DNA of 64,000 nucleotides, from positions 1-64,000 of the forward strand of contig NZ_SNAQ03000025.1 of NCBI RefSeq assembly GCF_004375085.3, given 5' to 3'. Below the pieces are notes generated by a model. The model did not search any database and was not told the DNA's origin. It was given only the letters and a program-made list of their open reading frames with translations. The DNA comes from Lewinella sp. W8 (GTDB lineage: Bacteria > Bacteroidota > Bacteroidia > Chitinophagales > Saprospiraceae). Every line of letters starts with the position of its first letter. Within the stretch, counting starts at the first letter, position 1. Positions 35,347 through 44,624 of this stretch are shown here, piece after piece. The position numbers and the translations under genes are program-made.

Positions 35347-38300
35347 TCAGGGACAATCGGTCGGTCGCTGATCGGAAAGGAACACCGTCAGGCGGGTACC
35401 CAGAGCAACGCTCTGCCCCGCTGCGGGTTCGGTGCGCACGATGAAGGCATCATCGCGGCTGGCGACCGTTCCCCGGACACTGCCAATTTCCAGGCCACTT
35501 CCCCCCAGGACGAACTCCGCTTCACTAAAGCGGCGGCACTTCAGCTGGGGCACGTTTACGTTGCCCGTCTGACGGATGGTCACGACAAATTCGAGGGTAC
35601 TGCCCTGGGGCACCTTTACGCCTCCCCGAAGGTCTTCATCGGTGATTTTCTGATCGTCGTAAAAGAAGTGAAGAATGGTATTTTCCTCCTGTTTCGGGTC
35701 GTATTCCCGGGAGCGGACTTTCGCCCGGATGCCCAGGGACCGTAGGGCCCGGACGTATTGGTCATAATCATAATTCCCCACCAGGCTGGGCAGGGTGATC
35801 ATGGGGGCCTCATCGCTGAGGATGGTCAGGTAGATCGTTCGGTTTTTCTTAACCCGGCTGTTGGGACGGGGGTGCTGCTGCACCACTAGGCCGGCCGGCC
35901 GATCGGGATCAAAGGCTCCCTTATCCACGTCAATTCGCAGGCCAAGGTCTTCCGCCATCCGGCGGGCCTCCTCAATCTGAGTCCCCTCGAAGGTGGGGAG
36001 TTCCAGGCTCTTGCCGTGGTTGGTGTACCAGCTCATGCCCACCCGCAGCATGACGAACAGCAGGAGGAAAAAGAGCAGGGCACCACCGATATTCTTCCAA
36101 ACGTAGGGGGCCCGGAAAAAATCCAGCACCTTTCCTCCGGTCGCCTTCAGCTTGGCGACCAGGGGATGAACGTCTTCGTCTTCCTCTTCTTCCACTGCCG
36201 GAGCGGCGAAAACGGGCGTAGGCTCGGGCACCGGGGTGACGGGAGGTGTCACTTCCACGGCGGATGGGGGTGGAGTGACGGACTCCGGAATGTCCGGGGT
36301 GTCTTCGGATCGTGGCTGATCGGTTTCTTCCGTGGAGGTCAAAGCGAGGTTCGTTTCTTGGCGTGAGGGTAATTCTTCGGAGACCGGGCCAGCGGCGGCA
36401 GTGACGGGTGCTGGCGGAGCCGCGGCGCGATCACGACGGGCCTTCCCGTAACTGAGAATGGCGTCAATAAATTGCGCGGGTTGGTAGCCGGCAAGGGCGG
36501 CCTGGTGGAAAATGGCCGTAGCGGGGGTCATTCCCGGGAGGCTGTTCACCTCGATGGGGATGGTGTCCACCCGCCCGTCCGCAAACACCCGCACGAAGGC
36601 ATCGATGCGGCAATAGCCTTCCACCGCCAATTGCCGGGCGATCTGCTCCAGATCGGCGCGTACCTGCCCGGCTACGTAGTCGTAGCTGTAGGCCTCGGTG
36701 GCTAAGCGGGCGGGCGTAAGGTTTTGCCCCTCGCCGGCCAGGAATTTTTCTTCCAGACTGAGGACTTCCCCTCCGGCCAGGGTTTCGCTGGGCTCGAAGA
36801 CTTCGTAGCGCAGCGCACCGTCCACTCCCTGGTGGGTAAGCATGCCGCCGGTGATCTCGAGAAATTTATCCGCCCCTTCGGCGGCGATGAGCTTTTCGAA
36901 TAGGATCGTCGATTTACCGGCCGGCCACTCGTCTTTGGCGGACAGCTTCATTTCCCGGCGGGCGTTAGCTTCGTCCAGGGCATCCGGGCGGAAGGTGAGG
37001 TGCACGTAGGCGTGCAGCTCATCCCGCTGCTTGATGAGCTTGACGGCGGAGCTACAGCCGTCATCGACGGGTTTGGCGATGAGGGGATACCCGAAGCGGG
37101 CCTCTACTTCGTCGTAAAAAGCCGCTTCTCCTTTCCGGAAATCGTCGATGGAGGCCAGCCACTGATCGGTGGTGTCAATGCCGGCGTCGCGCAACAGCTG
37201 GAGGCTGTTGTGCTTATCGATGGTCAGGGAAGAGCTCTCGACTCCCGAGCCGTTGTAGTAGATGCCCAGCTGTTCCAGCGCTTCCTGCACCCGACCATCT
37301 TCTCCGGGGCGGCCGTGCAGGGCGATGAAGGTGCCATCGACGGTAGCGGGAAGGTTCGACCAGGCGATTTGTTGGGGGTGAAAGACCACTTCCGGGTCCG
37401 CGTAGCGGGCCGTGATGCTCGCGCAGGCTTCCCGGATTTCTCCGATCACGGGGTGCTCTTCCGACTTGATGAGTTTATCGCGGATGTCGTCCGCGTTGTC
37501 CTTCAGCAAAAGATTGATCGGCAGCTGATAGAGGACGTAGTCCGTGGCGGGCGTCTGCACCGGCGGCGGAGCCGCCGGGCTATCCAGTGGTGTGGTGAGG
37601 AAAATCGGCAGCGGCCGATACGCTTCACTGGAGCTTAATTTCTCGTAGACATTACGCCCACTTTCCACGCTGATGTGGCGCTCGAAGCTTACCCCACCCA
37701 ACAGCACGCCAATGCGCTCTTTGGCGCTGGCCGCGGCGCGTTGGGCGTCCAGGGCCGCGTCCAGCTGAGACCCCAGCTCGTTGGCAATATCTGCCAGTTC
37801 ACTTTGCATCCCGCGCTCGCGCAAAGACGTTCGAATGATGAAGGTGAGGAACTGGCTGGGGTTCAGGCCGATTTCTGCCGCCTGGTGGAAGAAGAAACTG
37901 GACGGCATCATGCCCGAGGTGGTATTCGGATCGTTGAGGAAGATGCCTCCTCCGGGGGTGTGGAAGCCGTCGATGCGGGCGTAGACGTGGAAGCCGAGCT
38001 CAACGAACAAGCGCTCACATTCTTCGCGGATGGCCTGGATGCGATCCGACGGCAGGTCGATTGGAGTTACTTTCCGACTGCGTCCGGGCATGTATTTGCT
38101 GCGGTAGTCGAAGAGTTCGCTACCGGATTTGACGATTTCCGTCGGGGGCAGGGCAACGGCCTCCCCTTCGGGAGTACGCACCACGATACAGCTGAATTCC
38201 TTGCCCGTGATAAAGCTCTCGACGATGACCCGCTCCTCGCTTTGGTGGGCGGAGAACAGGATGATTTCCTCGCTTCCCTCCGCCGCCGCTGCTTCGAGGT

Positions 38301-39165
38301 AGTCGAACAGGTCGTCGGGGGTGTAGAGGGTGATTTCGTGCTCGCCGCGGCGCGCATCGAGCGGGAAGGCCAGGCCATCGCGCAGGTCACTCAGTTGGCG
38401 CACGTACTCCAGCCGCTCGTAGGGCGACCGATCGCGGTATTCGTTCAGCGGAAGTTCTTCCCGGAAAAAGGCCGCGTTGACGGCGCGGGTAAAGCCCTCT
38501 GCTCCGGCTTCCTCCTCCAGAATGGCCACGCCGATGGAACTCCCCTGGCGCGCGGGCCGGATGACCATGGGCCAGCCAATTTCTTTCTCGGCGGCCGCGA
38601 AATATTCAGCGGCGGTAGCCGCGCTGAAATCTCCGCGGTTGATGACCTGAATGGCCGGAGCAGCGAAACCCCGGGCGGCCATCAGCTCCTTCTGGAGGGC
38701 CTTATCCATGCCAATTTCACTGGCTTTCACCCCGCTACCGGTGTAGGGAATCCCGGCGTATTCCAGTTCGCGCTGCAGTTGGCCGTCCTCCCCGTATTCC
38801 CCGTGCAGGGCCAGAAACGCCACGTCGATGAGCGTGGGTAGCTCCTCTCGGCGGATGCGACGCCCTACGTGTCGTCCCATCTCTTCCAGGGCCAGCTCGT
38901 CCAGCGGACCGAGGCTTTCCTGGTAGACCTGAAAGCCGTGTTTTGATTCCGGGGCCAGGGCTACCGGGGGAAAGAAGTCCCGGATACTGCCACGGTAGAG
39001 GTATTGCCAGTCCAGCAAGTACCAACGCCGAAAGCTGTCCACGAAAATGGGAACCGGCTCGAAGAGTTCTTTGTCCAGATTGTCGTAAACGGTACGACCG
39101 CCAGCAAAAGAGATTTCGCGTTCCCGGCTGGGGCCGCCAAAGAAGATGCCTACTTTGATGCTCAT
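35347..39165 (-). CDS. Tandem D-Ala-D-Ala ligase fused to a membrane segment and PASTA domains
   Basis: One 1272-residue frame holds four parts. Residues about 1-480 are a first Ddl-type ATP-grasp domain (FFGGPSREREISFAGG, LALHGEYGEDGQLQ, NDPNTTSGMMPSSFFF). About 487-905 is a second Ddl domain (LLGGVSFERHISVESG, IALHGRPGEDGRVQ, EVNSLPGMTPATAIF). An acidic, proline-rich linker runs to about 1015. A single membrane segment (GGALLFFLLLFVMLRVGMSW) leads to about three PASTA domains (LPTFEGTQIEEARRMAEDLG, LPSLVGNYDYDQYVRALRSL, VPQLKCRRFSEAEF). In the first domain the metal-ligand Glu of the ExN motif appears as Asp/Pro (NDPNT), so its activity may be altered. The ligases would face the cytoplasm and the PASTA domains the periplasmic peptidoglycan. 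Confidence 0.93.
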   Translation of the reverse strand: MSIKVGIFFGGPSREREISFAGGRTVYDNLDKELFEPVPIFVDSFRRWYLLDWQYLYRGSIRDFFPPVALAPESKHGFQVYQESLGPLDELALEEMGRHVGRRIRREELPTLIDVAFLALHGEYGEDGQLQRELEYAGIPYTGSGVKASEIGMDKALQKELMAARGFAAPAIQVINRGDFSAATAAEYFAAAEKEIGWPMVIRPARQGSSIGVAILEEEAGAEGFTRAVNAAFFREELPLNEYRDRSPYERLEYVRQLSDLRDGLAFPLDARRGEHEITLYTPDDLFDYLEAAAAEGSEEIILFSAHQSEERVIVESFITGKEFSCIVVRTPEGEAVALPPTEIVKSGSELFDYRSKYMPGRSRKVTPIDLPSDRIQAIREECERLFVELGFHVYARIDGFHTPGGGIFLNDPNTTSGMMPSSFFFHQAAEIGLNPSQFLTFIIRTSLRERGMQSELADIANELGSQLDAALDAQRAAASAKERIGVLLGGVSFERHISVESGRNVYEKLSSSEAYRPLPIFLTTPLDSPAAPPPVQTPATDYVLYQLPINLLLKDNADDIRDKLIKSEEHPVIGEIREACASITARYADPEVVFHPQQIAWSNLPATVDGTFIALHGRPGEDGRVQEALEQLGIYYNGSGVESSSLTIDKHNSLQLLRDAGIDTTDQWLASIDDFRKGEAAFYDEVEARFGYPLIAKPVDDGCSSAVKLIKQRDELHAYVHLTFRPDALDEANARREMKLSAKDEWPAGKSTILFEKLIAAEGADKFLEITGGMLTHQGVDGALRYEVFEPSETLAGGEVLSLEEKFLAGEGQNLTPARLATEAYSYDYVAGQVRADLEQIARQLAVEGYCRIDAFVRVFADGRVDTIPIEVNSLPGMTPATAIFHQAALAGYQPAQFIDAILSYGKARRDRAAAPPAPVTAAAGPVSEELPSRQETNLALTSTEETDQPRSEDTPDIPESVTPPPSAVEVTPPVTPVPEPTPVFAAPAVEEEEDEDVHPLVAKLKATGGKVLDFFRAPYVWKNIGGALLFFLLLFVMLRVGMSWYTNHGKSLELPTFEGTQIEEARRMAEDLGLRIDVDKGAFDPDRPAGLVVQQHPRPNSRVKKNRTIYLTILSDEAPMITLPSLVGNYDYDQYVRALRSLGIRAKVRSREYDPKQEENTILHFFYDDQKITDEDLRGGVKVPQGSTLEFVVTIRQTGNVNVPQLKCRRFSEAEFVLGGSGLEIGSVRGTVASRDDAFIVRTEPAAGQSVALGTRLTVFLSDQRPTDCP

Positions 39166-39370
39166 ACGTTGGTTTATAACGCCAGACCTGCGGCGAATGA
39201 GGTAGAAAGCCCTCCTCGGCGGGGGTCCGTAGTGCTTGGCGAAGGTAGCCAGAATCGCCGAAATACCTGACGTGGAATGAGTAAACGCCGGGGCTCAACG
39301 AGTATTTGTGGAGGAAATGTTTATCCCCCTAGGCTGGAAGGGGTTTTCTTTTTTGCGATCAATGTCGCAA

Positions 39371-39460
39371 GGCCCTGGTCGATGCCGAGCATCGACTGCA
39401 GACCTTGCTCGTTGAGGAAGTCCCCCGTCTGCACTTATCGACGGACAAGCCTCCGGGGCC
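39371..39460. repeat. Structured intergenic element, copy 2
   Basis: It shares with the 18184 copy the outer GGCCCTGG arm (here pairing CCGGGGCC with one G-T), a CGA loop and the TGCAGACCTTGCT flank. The inner stem is GTCGATGC/GCATCGAC instead of GTCCGTTC/GAACGGAC. It lies between the divergent Ddl-PASTA and glycosylase genes, in the 340-bp gap 39166-39505. Confidence 0.7.
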
Positions 39461-39505
39461 AAGGGGATGTAACACGCTAGTTTCGGGAATGGCTATCTTC
39501 GGACC

Positions 39506-40126
39506 ATGATTCCGCCAAACGTCCGCCAACACTTGCTGCAGGAGCCCCGCATTGCTCCCTTACTCGATGAGCTCACCGTTCCCGAACGGCCGGATTTCGG
39601 GGGCGACGTCTATTTCGGGCTACAACGCTCCATTGCCTACCAGCAACTGAGCGGGAAGGCCGCCGGCACCATCTTCGGGCGGTTTCTCCAGCTTTTCCCC
39701 GATGAGTACCCCCATCCCGAGCAACTGCTGGCCATGGACGACGATCTGGTGCGTAGCGCCGGCATGAGCCGGTCCAAGACCGCCTACGTGAAAAACGTGG
39801 CTCAGTACTGGATTGACCACCGGCTCCTCAACGTAAACTGGGACGATTACGCAGACGAGCAGATCCTGGACATGCTGACCTCCATCAAGGGCGTTGGGCA
39901 GTGGACGGTGGAGATGGTGCTGATGTTCATCCTCAAGCGTCCGGACCTCCTGCCCCTGGACGATCTCATCGTCAAGCGAAACATCATCAAATTATTTGAC
40001 GTGGACGCCGAACGCCTCCGCGGCAAAAAGCTGAACGCCGAATTGCTGCGGGTGACCGAGCCCTGGCGCCCGTACCGGAGTTACGCCAGTCGGGTGATGT
40101 GGGCGCTGTACAATACGGAGATTTGA
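39506..40126 (+). CDS. DNA-3-methyladenine glycosylase II family protein (AlkA-like)
   Basis: A helix-hairpin-helix GPD fold base-excision enzyme of 206 residues. The HhH is LTSIKGVGQWTVEMVLMFIL and the catalytic Asp follows in LLPLDDLIVKRNI. It would remove alkylated purines from DNA. The short form lacks the N-terminal domain of E. coli AlkA, which is common. It is a single gene with no adaptive-response operator visible. Confidence 0.92.
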   Translation: MIPPNVRQHLLQEPRIAPLLDELTVPERPDFGGDVYFGLQRSIAYQQLSGKAAGTIFGRFLQLFPDEYPHPEQLLAMDDDLVRSAGMSRSKTAYVKNVAQYWIDHRLLNVNWDDYADEQILDMLTSIKGVGQWTVEMVLMFILKRPDLLPLDDLIVKRNIIKLFDVDAERLRGKKLNAELLRVTEPWRPYRSYASRVMWALYNTEI

Positions 40127-40127
40127 T

Positions 40128-40403
40128 TTAGGCAATGGTACAACCGTTTTCCACGTTGGCGGACCAGGCCCCACGATAGGAATCGTTTTTCCGCATGGTT
40201 TTCACCCTGGAGTCGCAGCTTCCCGGCACGGGAGATTCCAGTAGGAAGTAGAGTCTTAAATATCCATTGGCCACCAGTGGAACCCAGGGCAGGATGCGAT
40301 GGGCGGCCAGAATACTCCGGTGACGGCGGAGTTTCCAGAGCAGTCGGGCCCAGTCCAACAAAAGCAAAAGGGCCGAAGGGAGCAGTAGTTTTTTGAGCAC
40401 CAT
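40128..40403 (-). CDS. Possible small membrane-associated protein, 91 aa
   Basis: The frame begins with a hydrophobic segment (KKLLLPSALLLLLDWARLLW) and runs to 2 bases from the glycosylase stop. Its C-terminus (KNDSYRGAWSANVENGCTIA) has no known motif. Support is limited to the plausible N-terminal helix and the otherwise empty 500-bp gap 40127-40643; it may be non-coding. Confidence 0.35.
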   Translation of the reverse strand: MVLKKLLLPSALLLLLDWARLLWKLRRHRSILAAHRILPWVPLVANGYLRLYFLLESPVPGSCDSRVKTMRKNDSYRGAWSANVENGCTIA

Positions 40404-40604
40404 TTAATGACGGGTTTCCCATAAATTAAGGAGTACACCCGCCGGAAAGAATATTTTTCGATTAACCCTGGCAATAGCCTGATGAGCAGAAAACAGCAGA
40501 TTACAAAACAAGATAGTTCCCCGTCACTCGCCTGGACAAAACGGAAGAATTCTCCTCCGACGCAACTTTTGGGCGATTGCAGAGCTTTCCCCTGCAAAAT
40601 GTCA

Positions 40605-40612
40605 TAAATTTG
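40605..40612 (+). promoter_or_regulatory. Possible -7 box for cysS
   Basis: TAAATTTG fits the TAnnTTTG consensus, 31 bases before the cysS ATG, and is followed by CGGC as at the pyrophosphatase promoter. The -33 element is not clear. Confidence 0.45.
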
Positions 40613-40643
40613 CGGCCTTTGTTGCCCAAGTAATCTCTTCAAG

Positions 40644-42137
40644 ATGTCCCAGGAACTGACCATCTACAACAGCATGACCCGCCAGAAGGAAGTATTTGCC
40701 CCCCTAGTGGAGGGGCACGTCGGCCTTTACGTTTGTGGTCCTACCGTTTACAGTGACGTACACCTGGGCAACTGTCGCACCTTCACCAGCTTCGACATCA
40801 TCTACCGCTACCTGATGCACAAGGGCTACAAAGTTCGTTACGTGCGCAACATCACGGACGTGGGTCACCTGACCGATAGCGGAGAGGACAAGCTGAGCAA
40901 GGGCGCCCGACTGGAGAAACTGGAGCCCATGGAAGTGGCCCAGAAATACACCAACGGCTTTCACGACATGATGCGGCGGTTCAACAACCTTCCGCCCAAC
41001 ATCGAGCCGCGGGCCACGGGACACATCATCGAACAGATTGAGATGGTGCAGGCCATCATGGACAACGGATTGGCTTACGAAGTCAATGGCTCCGTTTACT
41101 TTGACGTGGAGGCCTACAACCGTAAAACGGAGGGTGATTACGGCAAGCTCTCCGGCCGAAAACTGGACGAATTGCTGGCCGAAAGTCGCGAGCTGAAAAG
41201 TCAGGACGAGAAGCGGAACCCCTCCGATTTTGCCATCTGGATGAACGCCCACGAGGGGCACATCCTGCGCTGGAACAGTCCGTGGGGAGAAGGATTCCCG
41301 GGCTGGCACCTGGAGTGCTCGGCCATGAGCACGAAGTATCTCGGGCAGGAATTCGACATTCACGGTGGTGGCAACGACCTGAAGTTCCCCCATCACGAAA
41401 ACGAGATTGCCCAGAACGCCGGCTCCTGCGGCTGCGGGGGTGCCCGCTACTGGCTCCACACGAATATGCTGCTGATGAACGGCCGGAAGATGTCTAAGTC
41501 TGACGGCAACACCATCACTCCCCAGCAGCTCTTCACCGGAGACAGCGAGCACGTTTCGGACAGCTACTCCCCCATGGTGCTGCGGTTTTTCATGCTGCAG
41601 ACGCACTATCGTTCCACGATGGACCTCACGGATACCGCCCTCCAGGCCGCTAAAAAAGGCTACGGCCGGCTGATGGAGGCCTGGAAGAACCTCCAGTCGC
41701 TGGAGGGCAAGGGAGGAGCCCAAAACGGCACTGTCGGTCGGGAGCTGGAAGAACTGATCGAGGGCGCCTACGCCGAAATGGACGACGACTTCAACACCCC
41801 CAAGGCACTGGCCAAAGTGTTTGAACTCGTCTCCCGGATCAACGCGCTGAAGGGCGGCCAGCTGAGTCTGGAGGAGGTGAGTCCCAAGACCCTCGAAGCA
41901 TTGAAGGAAACCCTCGGAACCCTGTTGTTTGACGTGTTCGGTCTACAGGATGAGGGCGTGGCCGCAGGTGCAGACAATGATGCGTTGAGCAAAGTAATGG
42001 ATCTGGTCCTTGATCTCCGCGCTCAGGCCCGGGCCGACAAAAACTGGACGCTCTCCGACCAATTACGGGATGCGCTGAAGGAAGCCGGCATCACGGTTAA
42101 GGACGGTAAAGACGGCGCAACCTGGACGGTTGGGTAG
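40644..42137 (+). CDS. cysS: Cysteinyl-tRNA synthetase
   Basis: A class I aminoacyl-tRNA synthetase that charges tRNA-Cys. The HIGH-type motif is VYSDVHLGNCRTF and the KMSKS loop is MNGRKMSKSDGN. Zinc-site residues include VCGPTVY, WHLECSAMS and the GGGNDLKFPHHENE segment. The length of 497 residues is typical. It is a stand-alone gene preceded by a TAnnTTTG box. Confidence 0.97.
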   Translation: MSQELTIYNSMTRQKEVFAPLVEGHVGLYVCGPTVYSDVHLGNCRTFTSFDIIYRYLMHKGYKVRYVRNITDVGHLTDSGEDKLSKGARLEKLEPMEVAQKYTNGFHDMMRRFNNLPPNIEPRATGHIIEQIEMVQAIMDNGLAYEVNGSVYFDVEAYNRKTEGDYGKLSGRKLDELLAESRELKSQDEKRNPSDFAIWMNAHEGHILRWNSPWGEGFPGWHLECSAMSTKYLGQEFDIHGGGNDLKFPHHENEIAQNAGSCGCGGARYWLHTNMLLMNGRKMSKSDGNTITPQQLFTGDSEHVSDSYSPMVLRFFMLQTHYRSTMDLTDTALQAAKKGYGRLMEAWKNLQSLEGKGGAQNGTVGRELEELIEGAYAEMDDDFNTPKALAKVFELVSRINALKGGQLSLEEVSPKTLEALKETLGTLLFDVFGLQDEGVAAGADNDALSKVMDLVLDLRAQARADKNWTLSDQLRDALKEAGITVKDGKDGATWTVG

Positions 42138-42409
42138 AAGCGGGTAGCGGGTAGTACGGTAATTACCCCGGAAGTATTAACTACTTCTGATGGCGCGAGC
42201 TTCCTACGAATTTTATCTTGACTGGCTTGGCGATGTAGAATTCGTTGCGCAGTACTTGGTGCACGTCGGACGGTCGAAAAGAGAAATCGGAAGTAGACAC
42301 TCTTGGTTTTCTACACAGGCGGGCAACAAGTGTCTGTATACGTATAAAACGTAAGTAAACGCTTAATTGACGCTTAGTAAAGATTCTCTGGTCGATTTTA
42401 GCCGTAAAA

Positions 42410-42780
42410 ATGTCTACTTCACATTTTACGAAGTGGTTCGCTTTTCAGAAAGGGGAGCTACTGGCACAAGCGATATTCGATACCACGTTGACGTTTCCCA
42501 GGGAAGAACATTACAGTCTGACGGACCAAATTCGCAGGAGTTCAAGGTCGGTCTGTGCGAATCTGGCGGAAGCCTTTGGTAAACGGTATTATCCCAAGCA
42601 CTTTCGGTCTAAATTATCTGACTCCATTGCGGAGAACTATGAAACGCAGGTTTGGATAAGGTTCGCAAAATTGAGTGGATATCTGACTAGCCCAACCTAC
42701 TTGGCCAGGCAGAGGAGGTTGGAAAATTGCTCACCTACATGCGCCAAAACCCACACAAATTCACCGGAAAGGCCCACTAA
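42410..42780 (+). pseudogene. Four-helix-bundle protein (23S rRNA intervening-sequence family), frameshifted
   Basis: The frame from 42410 reads LTFPREEHYSLTDQIRRSSR, SVCANLAEAFGKR and ETQVWIRFAKLSGYLTSPTY, which is the four-helix-bundle (S23/TIGR02436) pattern. Near 42700 the family's C-terminus continues in another frame: QAEEVGKLLTYMRQNPHKF, ending TAA at 42780. A one-base shift therefore separates the two parts. The N-terminus is also atypical (MSTSHFTKWFAFQKGELLA). Either the gene is dead or there is a sequencing error. Function of the family is unclear; members occur in rRNA intervening sequences and alone. Confidence 0.75.
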
Positions 42781-42854
42781 TCTACCCGCTACTTGCCACC
42801 TACTAAACGTACAGTTCCCCCATTGGCCAACAACTCAAAAGAGGACTTCCTGGC

Positions 42855-43637
42855 CTAGAAGGTGCTTTCGAGCTGCTCGTGCTTTTCGTAGGCGTACAGT
42901 GCCGCGCCCACGGTGCCGGCGGCGTTCATCATTTCGGCGGGCTTTACTTCGGCGTTGATGCTGAGGTACTCGCTGAACTCCCGGAATGACTTGGAGGCGC
43001 CTCCTCCCAGGATGATGACGTCGGGATTAAAGACCTTATCTACCTGCTTCAGAAATTTGTTGAACTTCTTGCCGAAGGTCGGCCAGTCCATATTCTTTTC
43101 TTTTCGCACCCGGTTGGAGATGAATTTCTCTACGATCACCTTCTGGTTCTTAAGGAAGAGCTGTCCGATTTCGAGGTTGTGGCTCAGGCGGCCGTCTACG
43201 AACAGGGCGCCCCCCAGTCCGGTGCCGATGGTTACCATCAGGACGGTCCCTTCCTTGGCGTAGGGCCGACCGGTACCGAATCGCATACTGGCCATTCCGG
43301 CCGCGTCCGCGTCGTTGAGCGCGTGGACTTCCAGGCCGGTGGCGTTGCCGAACACGCGGGAGATGGAGGTTCCGACCCAGCCCTTATCGATGTTCGCGGC
43401 CGACTGCGCGACATTTTTTTTCACTACTGCGGGAAAACCAACCCCTACCGGGCCCTTATAGTCATCGAATTTGCTTACCAACTCCTTGAAGGTACGCGCC
43501 ACGGCTTTGGGGGTAGCGGGATGGGGAGTCAGAATTCGGTGGCGGGGAGTTACCAGCTCACCGGTTTTTACGTCTACTAATCCGCCCTTGATCCCGGTTG
43601 CGCCGACGTCGACGCCTAAAATAATGTGGTCATTCAT
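42855..43637 (-). CDS. ppgK: Polyphosphate glucokinase (ROK family)
   Basis: The phosphate-binding loop is LGVDVGATGIKGGLVDVKTG, and HALNDADAAGMASM and MVTIGTGLGGALFVDG are the sugar- and nucleotide-site motifs of PPGK-type ROK kinases. It phosphorylates glucose using polyphosphate, and often ATP. The length of 260 residues agrees with the family. It is cytoplasmic, a single gene, with the frameshifted four-helix-bundle gene downstream. Confidence 0.92.
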   Translation of the reverse strand: MNDHIILGVDVGATGIKGGLVDVKTGELVTPRHRILTPHPATPKAVARTFKELVSKFDDYKGPVGVGFPAVVKKNVAQSAANIDKGWVGTSISRVFGNATGLEVHALNDADAAGMASMRFGTGRPYAKEGTVLMVTIGTGLGGALFVDGRLSHNLEIGQLFLKNQKVIVEKFISNRVRKEKNMDWPTFGKKFNKFLKQVDKVFNPDVIILGGGASKSFREFSEYLSINAEVKPAEMMNAAGTVGAALYAYEKHEQLESTF

Positions 43638-43689
43638 GATCTACAGTAGTGTATAAAAAGCCGTGCAAAGGTAAGCCAAGTGGTGGAGA

Positions 43690-44595
43690 TCAGCGGATGA
43701 GGCTGATCTTCATCCAGACGTCCTCCCGCGGGCGATCTCCGGGATTGGTGGCCACACCGGCAATTTTATCGATCACGTCCAGGCCCTCAATAACCTGCCC
43801 GAAGACGGTGTAGTTCTGGTCCAAAAACGGGATGCCCCCTTTTTCCAGATATTCCTGACGGACGTCACTCGGGTAACGCACACCGGTGCTTCCTTCCTGC
43901 TTGTTTAGCTCCGCTTCCGTCACCGGCCGGCCGTGCGCAATGTAGAATTGCGACCCGCTGCTCGCCTTGGCGGGATTATTGGTTCGGGCCGCGGCCAGCG
44001 CTCCCTTTACGTGCGCCAGGCTATCGACGAACTCGGCAGGAATCTGGTAACCCGGGCCGCCGGTACCCAGGCGGGCACTGGGGCCGGCGCCACGGCTGTT
44101 CGGGTCCCCACCCTGGATCATGAATCCGTTAATTACCCGGTGAAACAGCAGATCATCATAGTAATTCTCCTCCACCAGCTTCACGAAATTATCCTGGTGT
44201 TGGGGGGTAGCGTCGGAGAGGCGGGCGATCATGTCCCCCATGGGGGTTTCGATGCGCACGAGGCATTCTTTTGGTGGCGTCACGGTAATGGTTTGTTGGC
44301 TGGTTTTTGATTTTCCCTTTTCGTTGGCGGCCGTCAGGATCACGGTATAATCTCCGGACTGGAAATACCGATGCGTCGGATTGGCCTCCTGGCTGGTGGT
44401 TCCATCCCCAAAGTCCCAGGAATAACTCGTGGCCTTTTCGGATTGATTGGTAAAGCTGACGCGTTCAACGGCGGCAACGGTTTTCGTGGCCGGGGTGAAA
44501 GCCGCTTTGGGAGCCGCGCAGTGACTTAGCAGTACGGCCAGGAACAGGAGGGGAAACAGATAACGCAAGGGACGGACAATTTTCTTTTCTGACAA
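43690..44595 (-). CDS. PKD domain plus cyclophilin-type peptidyl-prolyl isomerase, lipoprotein
   Basis: A lipoprotein signal (LFPLLFLAVLLSHCAAP) is followed by a PKD domain (about 40-115: YSWDFGDGTTSQEANPTHRY) and a cyclophilin domain (about 120-301: LLFHRVINGFMIQGGDPNSR, GSQFYIAHGRPV, YTVFGQVIEGLDVIDKIAGV). The catalytic Arg of FHRV is present. It should catalyse proline isomerisation in envelope proteins. It is the downstream neighbour of a second cyclophilin lipoprotein on the same strand, 29 bases apart, so the two are probably an operon derived by duplication. Confidence 0.93.
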   Translation of the reverse strand: MSEKKIVRPLRYLFPLLFLAVLLSHCAAPKAAFTPATKTVAAVERVSFTNQSEKATSYSWDFGDGTTSQEANPTHRYFQSGDYTVILTAANEKGKSKTSQQTITVTPPKECLVRIETPMGDMIARLSDATPQHQDNFVKLVEENYYDDLLFHRVINGFMIQGGDPNSRGAGPSARLGTGGPGYQIPAEFVDSLAHVKGALAAARTNNPAKASSGSQFYIAHGRPVTEAELNKQEGSTGVRYPSDVRQEYLEKGGIPFLDQNYTVFGQVIEGLDVIDKIAGVATNPGDRPREDVWMKISLIR

Positions 44596-44624
44596 ATTCG
44601 GGGCTGAGGGTGCGGCCGGATCGC

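Noticed and set aside
37675-38841. 388-codon plus-strand frame opposite the Ddl-PASTA gene
   Set aside because: Shadow of a GC-rich coding sequence; all conserved motifs lie in the minus frame.
40256-40663. 135-codon minus-strand frame before cysS
   Set aside because: Cys- and Phe-rich translation of AT-rich spacer that overlaps both the cysS promoter region and another candidate frame.
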